From assembly GCF_009829085.1 (NCBI RefSeq), contig NZ_WUQY01000022.1:1-64000 (forward strand): DNA of 64,000 nt, in the 5' to 3' direction. Shown piece after piece: positions 43,644-53,107 of the stretch (within the stretch, counting starts at the first letter, position 1; each line of letters opens with the position of its first letter). Source of the DNA: Sphingobacterium bovisgrunnientis. Lineage in GTDB: Bacteria > Bacteroidota > Bacteroidia > Sphingobacteriales > Sphingobacteriaceae. The notes below the pieces were generated by a model, which worked only from the letters and a program-made list of their open reading frames with translations, searched no databases and was not told where the DNA came from. A program made the position numbers and the translations under genes.

Positions 43644-44438
43644 TTAGTTTTTCGTAATATCCTTGTCTTTTACGACTTGCAAATCTGCGCTTTTTTGTGC
43701 TTTTTTCATCGCTTTGATATTCAAGAATTCTACCAATACCGAGAATGCCATTGCGAAGTAAATGTATCCTTTTGGAATATGTTGGTCAAATGCTTCTGCC
43801 GTCAATGATACACCAATCAATAGTAAGAACGCCAATGCAAGCATTTTCACCGTTGGGTGATTATTCACGAATCTACTTATCGCTTCAGCAGATACGAGCA
43901 TGATACCTACAGCAACAATCACTGAAGCAATCATTACCCCAATTTGGTCAACCATACCTACCGCTGTAATAACAGAATCCAAAGAAAACACCAAATCAAG
44001 TATAATGATCTGAATAATTACAGATGAGAATGTCACAACTTTCGCATTTACACCTGTTGCTTCTATATGTCCTTCCACCTTGTGGTGAATTTCAGTTGTA
44101 CTTTTATAAATCAAGAACAAACCACCAATAAACAAAATCAGGTCACGTCCAGATAATATTAAATACGGAACAACTGCTTCATTCGTAATGTTAAACCATT
44201 CCGCGAAATTTACAAGCGGCGCGGTCAAGCCCATTACCCATTTAATCGAAAACAATAAACCAACACGCATCACAAGGGCTAATATTAGACCAATTTGTCG
44301 CGCTCGTTTTTGTTGTTCTACTGGAAGTTTAGCGCTTTGGATAGAAATGAAGACGATGTTGTCGATCCCTAGAACAATTTCTAAAATTGTCAGAGTTAAA
44401 AAGGAAATCCAAATTTGAGGATCAGTTATCCATTCCAT
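43644..44438 (-). CDS. TerC-family integral membrane protein
   Basis: A 264-residue TerC/Alx-like protein with seven predicted transmembrane segments. The family signature LEIVLGIDNIVFISI is near the N-terminus and LVFSLDSVITAVGM mid-protein, both with the conserved Asp residues of this metal-ion-associated family. Members are linked to manganese or calcium export and metal resistance. The gene is 22 bp downstream of apt on the same strand. The start ATG 44438 is clear. Confidence 0.92.
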   Translation of the reverse strand: MEWITDPQIWISFLTLTILEIVLGIDNIVFISIQSAKLPVEQQKRARQIGLILALVMRVGLLFSIKWVMGLTAPLVNFAEWFNITNEAVVPYLILSGRDLILFIGGLFLIYKSTTEIHHKVEGHIEATGVNAKVVTFSSVIIQIIILDLVFSLDSVITAVGMVDQIGVMIASVIVAVGIMLVSAEAISRFVNNHPTVKMLALAFLLLIGVSLTAEAFDQHIPKGYIYFAMAFSVLVEFLNIKAMKKAQKSADLQVVKDKDITKN

Positions 44439-44460
44439 AAAGTAGTTTTAAGTGTGTAAA

Positions 44461-44991
44461 TTATTTATAATTTATTAAAGAAATTACGTTATCACTGAAA
44501 CGATGCAACCTTCCCTCGCCTTTCAAAAATTCTAGATTAATCACAAATGAAAAACCTGCCACTTGACCACCCAGTTTTTCAATCAACTTTGCTGCAGCAA
44601 CAACAGTCCCTCCTGTCGCTAACAAATCATCGTGTATCAATACATTTGTTCCTGACTCAAAAGCATCATTGTGTATTTCTATAGTTGCTTGACCGTATTC
44701 TAACTTATACGATTCAGAAATTGTTTTTGCCGGTAGCTTACCTTGTTTCCGTATTGGAACAAACGGAATGTTCAATTTGTTTGCAAGCATCATCCCAAAT
44801 AAAAAACCACGGCTTTCGATTCCTGCTATGACGTCTATCTTCAAATCTTTGACTTGTTCAACAAAAGCTTCCACTATTTCAGTACACAAATTGGCATCTT
44901 TAAGAATTGGTGTAATATCTTTAAAAACAACTCCCGGCTGAGGAAAATCAGGAATATCACGAATTACCGCATTTAATCTTTCTTGTAGCAT
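44461..44991 (-). CDS. apt: Adenine phosphoribosyltransferase
   Basis: Salvages adenine to AMP with PRPP. The 176-residue length is standard. The PRPP-binding motif VLIHDDLLATGGT is intact, and IAGIESRGFLFGMMLA and PIRKQGKLPA are typical. It lies 3 bp after the HhH gene and 22 bp before terC, all on the minus strand. Confidence 0.95.
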   Translation of the reverse strand: MLQERLNAVIRDIPDFPQPGVVFKDITPILKDANLCTEIVEAFVEQVKDLKIDVIAGIESRGFLFGMMLANKLNIPFVPIRKQGKLPAKTISESYKLEYGQATIEIHNDAFESGTNVLIHDDLLATGGTVVAAAKLIEKLGGQVAGFSFVINLEFLKGEGRLHRFSDNVISLINYK

Positions 44992-44994
44992 ATT

Positions 44995-45903
44995 TTAAAA
45001 CTCTAAATAAAGCCCAATTTTACGTAAAAATTCTTGATCTAAAGCTTTATTTTGTGCCAATGCTTCAAAATTAGCATATGCTCCATGCTGCTGTCTGTAA
45101 TTAATAATTGCTTGCGCTTGCTTTTTACTGATGTAAGGATGCTTTGACAATTGATCGATTTGAGCATCATTTACTTTTAGTTTAAATATTCCGGCAGTAG
45201 AAACTATTAGCTTGTCCTTTATTCTCAAAAAAGTCTCTTCAGAAATACCATAAACTTCTTGAATCTGATTAACGGAATGAAAACCTCCTAAAGCGTCCCG
45301 AAACTTCACTATTCTAGCTGCTAAAACAGAACCTATACCTTTCAATTGTTTTAATTCAGAAGTGTCTGCTGTATTAATAGAAATTGATCGCGCAATTGAT
45401 TTTACTTCACGCTTCTCATAAGCACTAGTTTCAAATGACTTTTTGGGTTTATCGTCTGCAGTTGAAATAATAATATACGATTCTAATCTATTATAGTCCT
45501 TTTCAGAAATTGAGTAGATCTTTCGTAAATCTTCTTTTTTATAAAACTTTCCCCCCTTTGATCGATAGTTCAGAATTACCTGAATTTGCTTTGGCGATAA
45601 ACCTAATTTATGCCATTGGTTAGCGGTTGCTGTATTTGGATCAAATGTAAAATAGGTAATTGTTTTATTGGTCTTCTTAAAGTCGGAATAAGGTTTAGAA
45701 TAATCTGGCGTATTTTCAACTTCCTTTGTCGCAAAAGATTCAGCAGAGTTTAAATCATAAACTTGATGCGGAATAACTTCAGAAGACTTTAATGATTTGT
45801 AGAGAAATAGACTAATGTTCACCAGCAATACACACAGAGACAACACAATAAAACCGTTTCGCTCTACTGTATTGAACTGAAAGTATTTGAAAAAATTATT
45901 CAT
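44995..45903 (-). CDS. ComEA-like protein with three helix-hairpin-helix modules
   Basis: A 302-residue protein. A single transmembrane helix spans about 17-35 (NGFIVLSLCVLLVNISLF). Three tandem HhH modules follow: PNTATANQWHKLGLSPKQIQVILNYR, NTADTSELKQLKGIGSVLAARIVKFRD, and NDAQIDQLSKHPYISKKQAQAIINYR. HhH modules bind DNA backbone, so a role in DNA uptake or envelope DNA binding is possible, as for ComEA; competence itself is not shown. It is first in a unit with apt and terC. Confidence 0.85.
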   Translation of the reverse strand: MNNFFKYFQFNTVERNGFIVLSLCVLLVNISLFLYKSLKSSEVIPHQVYDLNSAESFATKEVENTPDYSKPYSDFKKTNKTITYFTFDPNTATANQWHKLGLSPKQIQVILNYRSKGGKFYKKEDLRKIYSISEKDYNRLESYIIISTADDKPKKSFETSAYEKREVKSIARSISINTADTSELKQLKGIGSVLAARIVKFRDALGGFHSVNQIQEVYGISEETFLRIKDKLIVSTAGIFKLKVNDAQIDQLSKHPYISKKQAQAIINYRQQHGAYANFEALAQNKALDQEFLRKIGLYLEF

Positions 45904-45963
45904 CGAAACAGTGTGAAACGTAACTAAAGTGTAATTGGCTGCCCCATTCTAAAAGCTTTCACT

Positions 45964-45971
45964 TAAATTTG
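45964..45971 (+). promoter_or_regulatory. Candidate -7 element for polysaccharide deacetylase
   Basis: TAAATTTG, an exact TAnnTTTG match, 23 nt upstream of ATG 45995. Confidence 0.5.
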
Positions 45972-45994
45972 CGAAATATTAATGTAAATTGAAA

Positions 45995-46603
45995 ATGTAT
46001 TTTGTTAACGCACCTTTTTTCTTAAGATGGTATTATCCAGAAGTAATTTGGAATAAATCGCGTGCGAACAAAAAGCTTTTTTTAACATTCGACGACGGAC
46101 CAATACCCGAAATCACAAGCTGGATTTTAGATACATTATTGGTCTACAACATCAAAGCAACATTCTTTTGTGTGGGTGATAATATTTCAAAGCACCCCGA
46201 TATTTTCCAAAGAATCATAGCTGAAGGACACCGCATAGGCAATCATACCTATAATCATCTGAAAGGCTGGAATACTTCAGACAAAGATTATATTGATAAT
46301 GTGTATGCCTGCCAAAAGCTAACGAAATCAAATTTATTTCGCCCTCCTTATGCACGCGCCAAAAAATCACAATTAAAAGTTCTTAGCAAGGATTTTGAAT
46401 TTATTTACTGGGATGTATTGACGGGAGATTTTGATTTAAATCTTTCACCAGAAGCTTGTTTTCGAAACGTAATTAGGCATACAAAAAATGGCTCTATTAT
46501 TGTTTTTCACGACAATATTAAAGCCATTCCTCGAGTTCAATACGCTTTACCCAAAACGATTGAATACTTTTTAGCAAAGGGATTTACCTTTGAAATACTT
46601 TAG
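45995..46603 (+). CDS. Polysaccharide deacetylase (NodB-homology domain)
   Basis: A 202-residue NodB-type deacetylase that removes acetyl groups from amino sugars in peptidoglycan, chitin or similar polymers. Motif 1 is LTFDDGP with the catalytic Asp pair, and motif 2 is HTYNH with the zinc-binding His residues. PPYAR and GSIIVFHD match motifs 3 and 5. No clear signal peptide is present. The start ATG 45995 is preferred over a TTG two codons upstream. The 3' end overlaps the convergent DUF4249 gene by 4 bp. Confidence 0.93.
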   Translation: MYFVNAPFFLRWYYPEVIWNKSRANKKLFLTFDDGPIPEITSWILDTLLVYNIKATFFCVGDNISKHPDIFQRIIAEGHRIGNHTYNHLKGWNTSDKDYIDNVYACQKLTKSNLFRPPYARAKKSQLKVLSKDFEFIYWDVLTGDFDLNLSPEACFRNVIRHTKNGSIIVFHDNIKAIPRVQYALPKTIEYFLAKGFTFEIL

Positions 46604-47388
46604 TCTTCTTCTTTAAAACGAATTCGAAATCCGTATTTCTTCGCACTACTTACACTGAAAAATCCCAATGCACCGTTTGTAATATTGGAAGTGGGATTTG
46701 CGGGTGCAGCACTCCCAGGATTAATAGATAGAATTTCATTCCAATAATTAAACACTGGTTGGTCAATAATCTGTCTTCTTACCGTGATCGTATCACCAAT
46801 AACAATATCGTTATTGTTATCAGAAACTTGATGTGTCACATACAATCCGTCATTGAACTTATCGCTGAACACTCTACTAAATTTGAAATCACTCCCATTA
46901 ACAGAAATATTATACTTGTAATAATTCGGTTGATCCTTTGGATCAACAAATTTCAATGTCACAGAATAGACCGTGTCCGAAAAAATAACATCTTCAATAA
47001 TACCCAATGAATCCACATCTATGTATGCATTCATATACGATGAAGATTCAAATACTTCTCCATCAATTGTGACACGCAAATCGTAACGTGTATTTGTTTT
47101 TGGTTTGAAGGTTGCTTTGTAAGCACCATTGCCAATGCTATTAAAATTATAAATCGTGCCTTTATCATCAGTTACTACCACAGCAGCATTGTTTATTGGC
47201 TTGTTGCGCACGGGTTCGTCAAAAGCCACAGTCTGAGAGACATTAATTATTTGATCATTCGAGAGGTCTGTTAAATCAGCTTCAATGACATATCGTGGGT
47301 CAGCATCATTAAGATTTACATCAATTAACTCCTCGCAAGAACTTAATCCAAAGCAAATTATAAATGCGTATAAATATATAAGTCTCAT
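46600..47388 (-). CDS. DUF4249 lipoprotein
   Basis: A 262-residue lipoprotein: signal FIICFGLSSC with lipobox Cys18, then ELIDVNLNDADPRYVIEADLTD and repeated beta strands such as ATFKPKTNTRYDLRVTIDGEVF. DUF4249 is a Bacteroidota surface or periplasmic family that normally pairs with a TonB-dependent receptor, as it does here 2 bp after the receptor's stop. It plausibly binds the substrate of that receptor. Function and ligand are unknown. Confidence 0.88.
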   Translation of the reverse strand: MRLIYLYAFIICFGLSSCEELIDVNLNDADPRYVIEADLTDLSNDQIINVSQTVAFDEPVRNKPINNAAVVVTDDKGTIYNFNSIGNGAYKATFKPKTNTRYDLRVTIDGEVFESSSYMNAYIDVDSLGIIEDVIFSDTVYSVTLKFVDPKDQPNYYKYNISVNGSDFKFSRVFSDKFNDGLYVTHQVSDNNNDIVIGDTITVRRQIIDQPVFNYWNEILSINPGSAAPANPTSNITNGALGFFSVSSAKKYGFRIRFKEED

Positions 47389-47390
47389 GT

Positions 47391-49715
47391 CTAAAATTTA
47401 AAGTTCCAAGTCACAGAAGGTATAATTCCAAATAAAGCAATTTTGTAAGCTTCTGTGATGTTAGCATTATTTTCGTTTTCTCTAAAATCAATGATATAAG
47501 CATTTTTGCGATTATATACATTGTACAAACCAAATGACCAACTCGAAGAAAAACGTTTGTTTTTTGGTCCAGGCTCATAATTTGCTGATAAATCCAGACG
47601 ATGATAATCTGGCATGCGGTAACCATTGCGCTCTGTGTAATAAAATAGAGTACGGCCATCTACTGTATATTTACCACTTGGGAATGTAATGGCATTTCCT
47701 GTGTAATACACAAAATTAGCTCCCAAATTCCATTTATTACTTAATTGGTAAATACCTACAACCGATACATCATGCGTGCGATCCTGTCTTGCATTGAACC
47801 ATTGTCCGTCATTAATTTGATTGAACTGTCTTTCACTCTTACCTAAAGTGTATGAAATCCAACCATTTAATTTTCCTTTAGTCTTACGCAAATAAAGTTC
47901 CAGACCGTATGCACGACCTTGACCATACAACAATTCACCTTCTAAGAATTCGTTAGCTTGCAAATCCGCTCCATTACGGAAATCAATTTGATTGCCCATA
48001 TATTTATAGAAGCTTTCTACCGAAAATTCATAGGTATTATTCGCAAAGTTTCTAAAATAGCCCAATGCAACTTGATCCGCATACTGCGGTTTTATATTCT
48101 TACTACTCAATACATATTGATCCGTTGGCAAAGATGAAGTCGTATTTGTCAATTGATGTAAATTTTGAACAATTCTATTGTACGAAGTCTTAATACTTTG
48201 TTTATCATCCAATATGAATGAAGCCGAAAGTCTCGGTTCTATATTTAAATGATGTTTAATAATTTCCGAACCCGTATATTTTTCATTTGAAATAGCTTCA
48301 CCATCAGCATCGAAATTATAGAATGTTCCTGGTCCTTGTACCATAAAATCAGTTGCGCGTAATCCATACAATACCGAAAACCAATATGTTGGATTCCATT
48401 CGTGAGAAACATAAGCAGCAACTTCGATTCCGTGTCTCTTTTCAATATTGATAGAATTTACTGCAGAATTAGCATTGGCATTAAGACTTGCCGGAGAAAT
48501 CTTTTGTTTCAAAGCATTCAAACCAAATCTCCACGTACTTTTATTATTCGCATAATAAGAAAAGTCTTGTTTCAAATTGAAATTTTCAATTTTTGAAGCA
48601 ATCACAAACTCACTGTTATCGTTGTTTACATTTACATTGTACGTGAAGTCACTGTAAATTAAAGACGTATTACTGAATAATTTTTCATTCAGAATATGAT
48701 TCCAACGTACCGTAGCTGTTGCATTTCCCCAATCAAAACTAAATAAATCGCCATAACCCAAATCATCCTTCCCAAAATATCCAGAAGCATAAATTGTGTT
48801 TTTATCGTTAATTCTATAATTCAGCTTGGCGTTGAGATCGTAGAAATATAATTTACTATCTTTTACTGTTTGATCATTTGAAGCTTTTAGAAATAAATCT
48901 GCATAGGTGCGGCGGCCACTTAACATGAATGAGCTTTTGTCTTTTTGTAATGGACCTTCAAGTTTTAATCGGGATGCAATCAAGCCGATACCGCCTTCTG
49001 CAGCGAACTTTTTGTTATTTCCATCGATCATATGAATATCCATTACCGATGAAATACGTCCTCCATATTGCGCAGGAATACCACCTTTGAAAAGTTCAAC
49101 ATCTTTAATTGCGTCCGAATTGAAAGTGGAGAAAAATCCAAGTAGATGCGAAGCATTATAAACTGTTGCTTCATCCAATAAAATTAAATTTTGGTCACCA
49201 CCACCTCCGCGTACAAAAAAACTTGATGAACCTTCACCTCCTTTGGCAACTCCTGGTAACATTTGAATAGTTTTCAAGATATCGCGTTCTCCGAATAGTA
49301 CAGGTACATTTTTGATTTCCTCAATGGTGAAATTAATAGCACCCATTTGCGGACTCGTGACATTCTTATTTTGTTTTTTACCCGTAATTACTACTTCCTC
49401 AATTTCTCTTCCGATTGGCGACAATTCAAAGTTAAACCGCTTTTGAACCGATGTATTTATCGATTCTTCTAAGGATTGATAACCAACATACGATACAACC
49501 AAGGTCGAATCCGATGCGTTTAATTCGAGTGAGAAAAAACCATAGCTATTGGTTCTAGCAATCAAATTAGATTCTTTTGACTGAACGGTAGCTCCAATTA
49601 ACACTTCACCAGATGAAGCATCTTTCACGTATCCGCTAACATTGACTTTCGTTTGCGCAAATAAACTGGCATGAAACAAAAAAGCAACAACAAATAATGC
49701 GTATTGTCGAAACAT
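47391..49715 (-). CDS. TonB-dependent receptor with carboxypeptidase-regulatory-like domain
   Basis: A 774-residue receptor. Signal peptide to about 20, then a carboxypeptidase-D regulatory-like domain (VNVSGYVKDASSGEVLIGATVQSKE, NSYGFFSLELN). The plug follows (MLPGVAKGGEGSSSFFVRGGGGDQNLILLDEATVYN, in shorter parts), and a barrel ends VTWNFKF. It pairs with the DUF4249 lipoprotein downstream, so this is a transport pair. It lies 17 bp after the esterase stop. Confidence 0.93.
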   Translation of the reverse strand: MFRQYALFVVAFLFHASLFAQTKVNVSGYVKDASSGEVLIGATVQSKESNLIARTNSYGFFSLELNASDSTLVVSYVGYQSLEESINTSVQKRFNFELSPIGREIEEVVITGKKQNKNVTSPQMGAINFTIEEIKNVPVLFGERDILKTIQMLPGVAKGGEGSSSFFVRGGGGDQNLILLDEATVYNASHLLGFFSTFNSDAIKDVELFKGGIPAQYGGRISSVMDIHMIDGNNKKFAAEGGIGLIASRLKLEGPLQKDKSSFMLSGRRTYADLFLKASNDQTVKDSKLYFYDLNAKLNYRINDKNTIYASGYFGKDDLGYGDLFSFDWGNATATVRWNHILNEKLFSNTSLIYSDFTYNVNVNNDNSEFVIASKIENFNLKQDFSYYANNKSTWRFGLNALKQKISPASLNANANSAVNSINIEKRHGIEVAAYVSHEWNPTYWFSVLYGLRATDFMVQGPGTFYNFDADGEAISNEKYTGSEIIKHHLNIEPRLSASFILDDKQSIKTSYNRIVQNLHQLTNTTSSLPTDQYVLSSKNIKPQYADQVALGYFRNFANNTYEFSVESFYKYMGNQIDFRNGADLQANEFLEGELLYGQGRAYGLELYLRKTKGKLNGWISYTLGKSERQFNQINDGQWFNARQDRTHDVSVVGIYQLSNKWNLGANFVYYTGNAITFPSGKYTVDGRTLFYYTERNGYRMPDYHRLDLSANYEPGPKNKRFSSSWSFGLYNVYNRKNAYIIDFRENENNANITEAYKIALFGIIPSVTWNFKF

Positions 49716-49732
49716 ATAAATTTATAAAGTGT

Positions 49733-50539
49733 TTAATTTCTAAAAAATTGGTCAAAAAACGCCATTTGAAATCCAATAGACTGTGCCCAATAGTCCCAAT
49801 TGTGTTTCCCTGGCATCTTTAAATAGCTATGTGGTATGTTAAGATAAGACAATTTTTTATGCAATTCTTCATTCACTCCAAAGAAAAAATCTTCATAGCC
49901 ACAGTCAATAAATATTTTTAAATTATTTGGTTTGATTAAATGAAGCATTTCAATCACCGTATGTTCATTCCACTTTTCTTTGTTTTCCGCATAATCTCCT
50001 AAGCGCTTGCTCATTTCCCAATTGTCTGGAAATGGACGTATATCCACTCCACCAGCTGTGCTTCCTACTGCTCCATACACATCTTGATGACGAATAGCTA
50101 GATATAATGCGCCATGTCCTCCCATACTTAAACCCGTGATAGCACGCCCTGTCTTATGTTTACAAACCTTAAAATTTGATTCGATATAATTCACAAGTTC
50201 TTTGCTCACAAATGTTTCATATTGAAAATCTGGAGTCGTATCCCAATACCAACTACCAACCCCACCATCAGGACAAACGACCATATAATTATAGCGGTCA
50301 ACTAATGTTTTCAAATATGGAGCTTTCTCGACCCAATTGGAATAGTTTCCACCATATCCATGCAATAAATACAGTGTAGGTATAACTTTATCTTTTGTAT
50401 TATCTGGACGGATTACGACCGTCTTAATCTTTTTATTCATACTCGCTGAAAATACTTCTACAGTATCTACAGTAGCAGCAAATCCTTTGCTAGTAAACAG
50501 TAAAACAAATAAGAAAGAGAACAAAAAAAGGTTTTTCAT
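49733..50539 (-). CDS. Secreted esterase (feruloyl/esterase-D-like alpha/beta hydrolase)
   Basis: A 268-residue alpha/beta hydrolase, secreted. The signal is MKNLFLFSFLFVLLF ending at FAAT. LYLLHGYGG forms the oxyanion region. The Ser138 nucleophile is in GLSMGGHGA, and the catalytic His is in GKHNWDYWA. Such enzymes cut acyl esters from sugars or small carrier molecules. The frame is open to 50641, but the start at 50539 gives the signal peptide and lies 4 bp after the propeller gene's stop. Confidence 0.9.
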   Translation of the reverse strand: MKNLFLFSFLFVLLFTSKGFAATVDTVEVFSASMNKKIKTVVIRPDNTKDKVIPTLYLLHGYGGNYSNWVEKAPYLKTLVDRYNYMVVCPDGGVGSWYWDTTPDFQYETFVSKELVNYIESNFKVCKHKTGRAITGLSMGGHGALYLAIRHQDVYGAVGSTAGGVDIRPFPDNWEMSKRLGDYAENKEKWNEHTVIEMLHLIKPNNLKIFIDCGYEDFFFGVNEELHKKLSYLNIPHSYLKMPGKHNWDYWAQSIGFQMAFFDQFFRN

Positions 50540-50543
50540 AGTT

Positions 50544-51416
50544 TTAAAAATCGTATTTGTAAAGATAGGAATCCAAACCAAATGGACGCTCAGAAATCGT
50601 ATATAAAAAGCGATTATATAGGTCGAAACAAATGGCTTCACCTTGTGGTTCGACGGTATATGGAATGTTACGTGGAGTTTGTTTCAATGTTTCTAGAATA
50701 GACGCTGAATGAGATCTTTCCCAAAGGAAGACTGTCGTCAAATTCTTTGCTACAATATATTTACCATCTGCCGAAATATCTGCTCCTGTAGTAAATGTAA
50801 AAGGCAATGTTAACATCGGTTGTAATACATGAACTTTCGCATTATTAGTATGCAATGGCAATGAAAAAACGGTAGATTCTAAATCTCGCTTTGACAGAAT
50901 ATAAACTTGATTATCCAATGGATCAACCAAAATGGCTTCTGCATCTCTCCTTTTGTCTGCGTATTTTATTTTAATTTCTTGATATAAAGGAACCTTTAAA
51001 GAGGTTAATTTTGTGCTGAAATCAATCTTCGGTTCTTTAATCACATACAACGAAAGTTCCTCTCGCTTGCGCTGATTATTGCCAATATCTGCTAGAATTA
51101 AGAAATGATCATTACCAATTTTAAGCCTCGCAATATCCTCAATATCTATTGCTTTGACAGCCTCTATCTGTACAGTTACTTTAAGTGAAGCAGTAGAATC
51201 TATTAGGTATATATTTGCATCATCACCACTGTCATTATGTACCCAAAAATATCCTTTTGAAAAATAATAAGGCACAATGCCAGATATTTCCGTTATCGCA
51301 GCGCTCGTGACTTTACCTAGCTTTTGAGGACTTTGTGCATAAGATATGCTGCTCAGCAGTAAGTGTAAAAGGCTAACAACTAAAATTTTATGTTGTACAA
51401 AACGAACTAATATCAT
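50544..51416 (-). CDS. Secreted beta-propeller-like protein
   Basis: A secreted 290-residue protein with a Sec signal (ends SYAQ) and repeated strand/turn units typical of a six-bladed propeller: ISGIVPYYFSKGYFWVHNDSGDDANIYLID, ARLKIGNDHFLILADIGN, EAILVDPLDNQVYILSKR, and GEAICFDLYNRFLYTISER. A family name is not certain; SdiA-regulated or esterase-like phytase propellers look similar. The start is ATG 51416, 4 bp after the PNGase-like stop, with the esterase 4 bp downstream. Confidence 0.7.
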   Translation of the reverse strand: MILVRFVQHKILVVSLLHLLLSSISYAQSPQKLGKVTSAAITEISGIVPYYFSKGYFWVHNDSGDDANIYLIDSTASLKVTVQIEAVKAIDIEDIARLKIGNDHFLILADIGNNQRKREELSLYVIKEPKIDFSTKLTSLKVPLYQEIKIKYADKRRDAEAILVDPLDNQVYILSKRDLESTVFSLPLHTNNAKVHVLQPMLTLPFTFTTGADISADGKYIVAKNLTTVFLWERSHSASILETLKQTPRNIPYTVEPQGEAICFDLYNRFLYTISERPFGLDSYLYKYDF

Positions 51417-51420
51417 ACAC

Positions 51421-53091
51421 TTAATCATTTTTGTCATATAGCAATGCGCCACTCACATTCCAAAAGCTTTGACTGTCACCTTCCGCTGGACCTTGTGGTA
51501 TATGAACTTTCATTTTGTGCTTGCCTGCCTTCAAATCTCCTAAATCTATATAGTTAGGATATGTAATCGTCCCTGGACACCAATTCGAACGACTCAAGTC
51601 AGATGATGAAAGTCCGCTATCAAAATTGCCTGAAACAGGATTGTATAATCTATAGCTACCACAATCCACACGCCAAGGCGTAAATTGAAATTTCAATTGA
51701 TCGTTTAAATAAATCGAATTCACTTTCGGCACAAATTCATCTCCATTCCACCAACCACCATGACCAGTAGTAATGTAGCGCAATCTTGCATTTTTAACAT
51801 CTTCTTTTAGTTCAAATTCAAATTCCAAACCTTTATCAGATCCAAATAATGTTGGGTATGTTTGTCCTCCCATTTCCATTACATTTGTCGTGTTAAACAA
51901 TGATAGAGCTTCTGTTTTTTTAGCATAATTTGAGTTGCCTGGATGGATTGTTAACTCTAAACTTACGATATGACCACCCTTATCGTAATTGCCAATATAA
52001 GTTCCAATATATACTTCTTTACCTGACATCACGCTCAAAAACTCGGATATATCTTGACGATATGTCACTGAATCTTGCCAAGTTTTACCTTTTAAGCTCA
52101 ATCTATCATTGAAGTGAGAAACACCAAAAGGGGTAAAGAATCGCATTAATTCAAATACGGGAGAAAAATTATCTGTGCGTACCATCCCTATATAATCTTT
52201 GCCATCGCCTACATCATACTTTGGCAAAGTAGACATCCCGTTTTTCATACCATCAAAAAATGTAACAAGTTGATCTGTTGCAATCATAAACACAGATCCA
52301 GTACGGTCATATGCATCTCCATTTGATTTTTCAATCAATTCAATAAATGCTTGACTTTCTTCCAGAAGTTCTGGTATTTTAATTTTTTTCAAAATGACAG
52401 TTCCAGCTGCAAAGCGTAAAATAGAATCTGATTTTAAATTATCAGGATCAAAACAGATTTTTTCTTGGCTAAAAATGGGAACTTGAATAAATTTACTTTT
52501 CCAAACTTCATCTCTATATGTTAAAATATCCAATACGTGATCTTGTTTTGGTATTTCAAATCCAGCTGGAAAATTTTTAATCTGTTCGATTTTTGCTGCA
52601 ATAAATCCGCTGTTACCATTTCTACGATATTCCAGTACCACACCTTTTGCTATGCCAATTTCATTAGGTGAAGCCTTGATCGGTAGTTCCGCTGTATAAA
52701 AAATTTCAATTGCATTGGAATTAATAGACGTTGTAGCTTTTTTAGTATTTCGTCCTAAAATGACTTTTCGGTCATTAGCCTCAGTAAATATATTTCTATC
52801 AAAAGCGGAGGAATCTGCAGAATATATACTCTTCCTGTTTTGAAAAGTTGATTTTCTATATATTACTTTAGAAGGTAAATCAACAATACTTTGTTCAGCA
52901 GTTTGTCTGAAATTATTATTCAATATACTTTCACGTGTGATTACAGTTTTATTTTTATCTGCGAATACTATGATTGGATTAGTTTCAACCACTTGATCGC
53001 CGCGGATCGTATGATAAGTTATTTTGTAAACTTGCGCTTGTCCAATGTTTGCAAGACATATTAAAAAACAGATAAATAGAAAATTTTTCAT
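51421..53091 (-). CDS. PNGase F-like secreted protein
   Basis: A 556-residue secreted protein with signal MKNFLFICFLICLANIGQA. The C-terminal region (after about residue 350) resembles peptide-N-glycosidase F: FGVSHFNDRLSLKGKTWQDS, TGHGGWWNGDEFVPKVNSIYLN, CGSYRLYNPVSGNFDSG and NWCPGTITYPNYI. The N-terminal part has a GLPGLI-like motif pattern (KITYHTIRGDQ). PNGase F removes N-glycans from Asn. Whether this enzyme is active cannot be settled, because catalytic residues need alignment. It is first in an operon with the propeller and esterase. Confidence 0.85.
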   Translation of the reverse strand: MKNFLFICFLICLANIGQAQVYKITYHTIRGDQVVETNPIIVFADKNKTVITRESILNNNFRQTAEQSIVDLPSKVIYRKSTFQNRKSIYSADSSAFDRNIFTEANDRKVILGRNTKKATTSINSNAIEIFYTAELPIKASPNEIGIAKGVVLEYRRNGNSGFIAAKIEQIKNFPAGFEIPKQDHVLDILTYRDEVWKSKFIQVPIFSQEKICFDPDNLKSDSILRFAAGTVILKKIKIPELLEESQAFIELIEKSNGDAYDRTGSVFMIATDQLVTFFDGMKNGMSTLPKYDVGDGKDYIGMVRTDNFSPVFELMRFFTPFGVSHFNDRLSLKGKTWQDSVTYRQDISEFLSVMSGKEVYIGTYIGNYDKGGHIVSLELTIHPGNSNYAKKTEALSLFNTTNVMEMGGQTYPTLFGSDKGLEFEFELKEDVKNARLRYITTGHGGWWNGDEFVPKVNSIYLNDQLKFQFTPWRVDCGSYRLYNPVSGNFDSGLSSSDLSRSNWCPGTITYPNYIDLGDLKAGKHKMKVHIPQGPAEGDSQSFWNVSGALLYDKND

Positions 53092-53107
53092 AGTGGTTTT
53101 AATGTGT

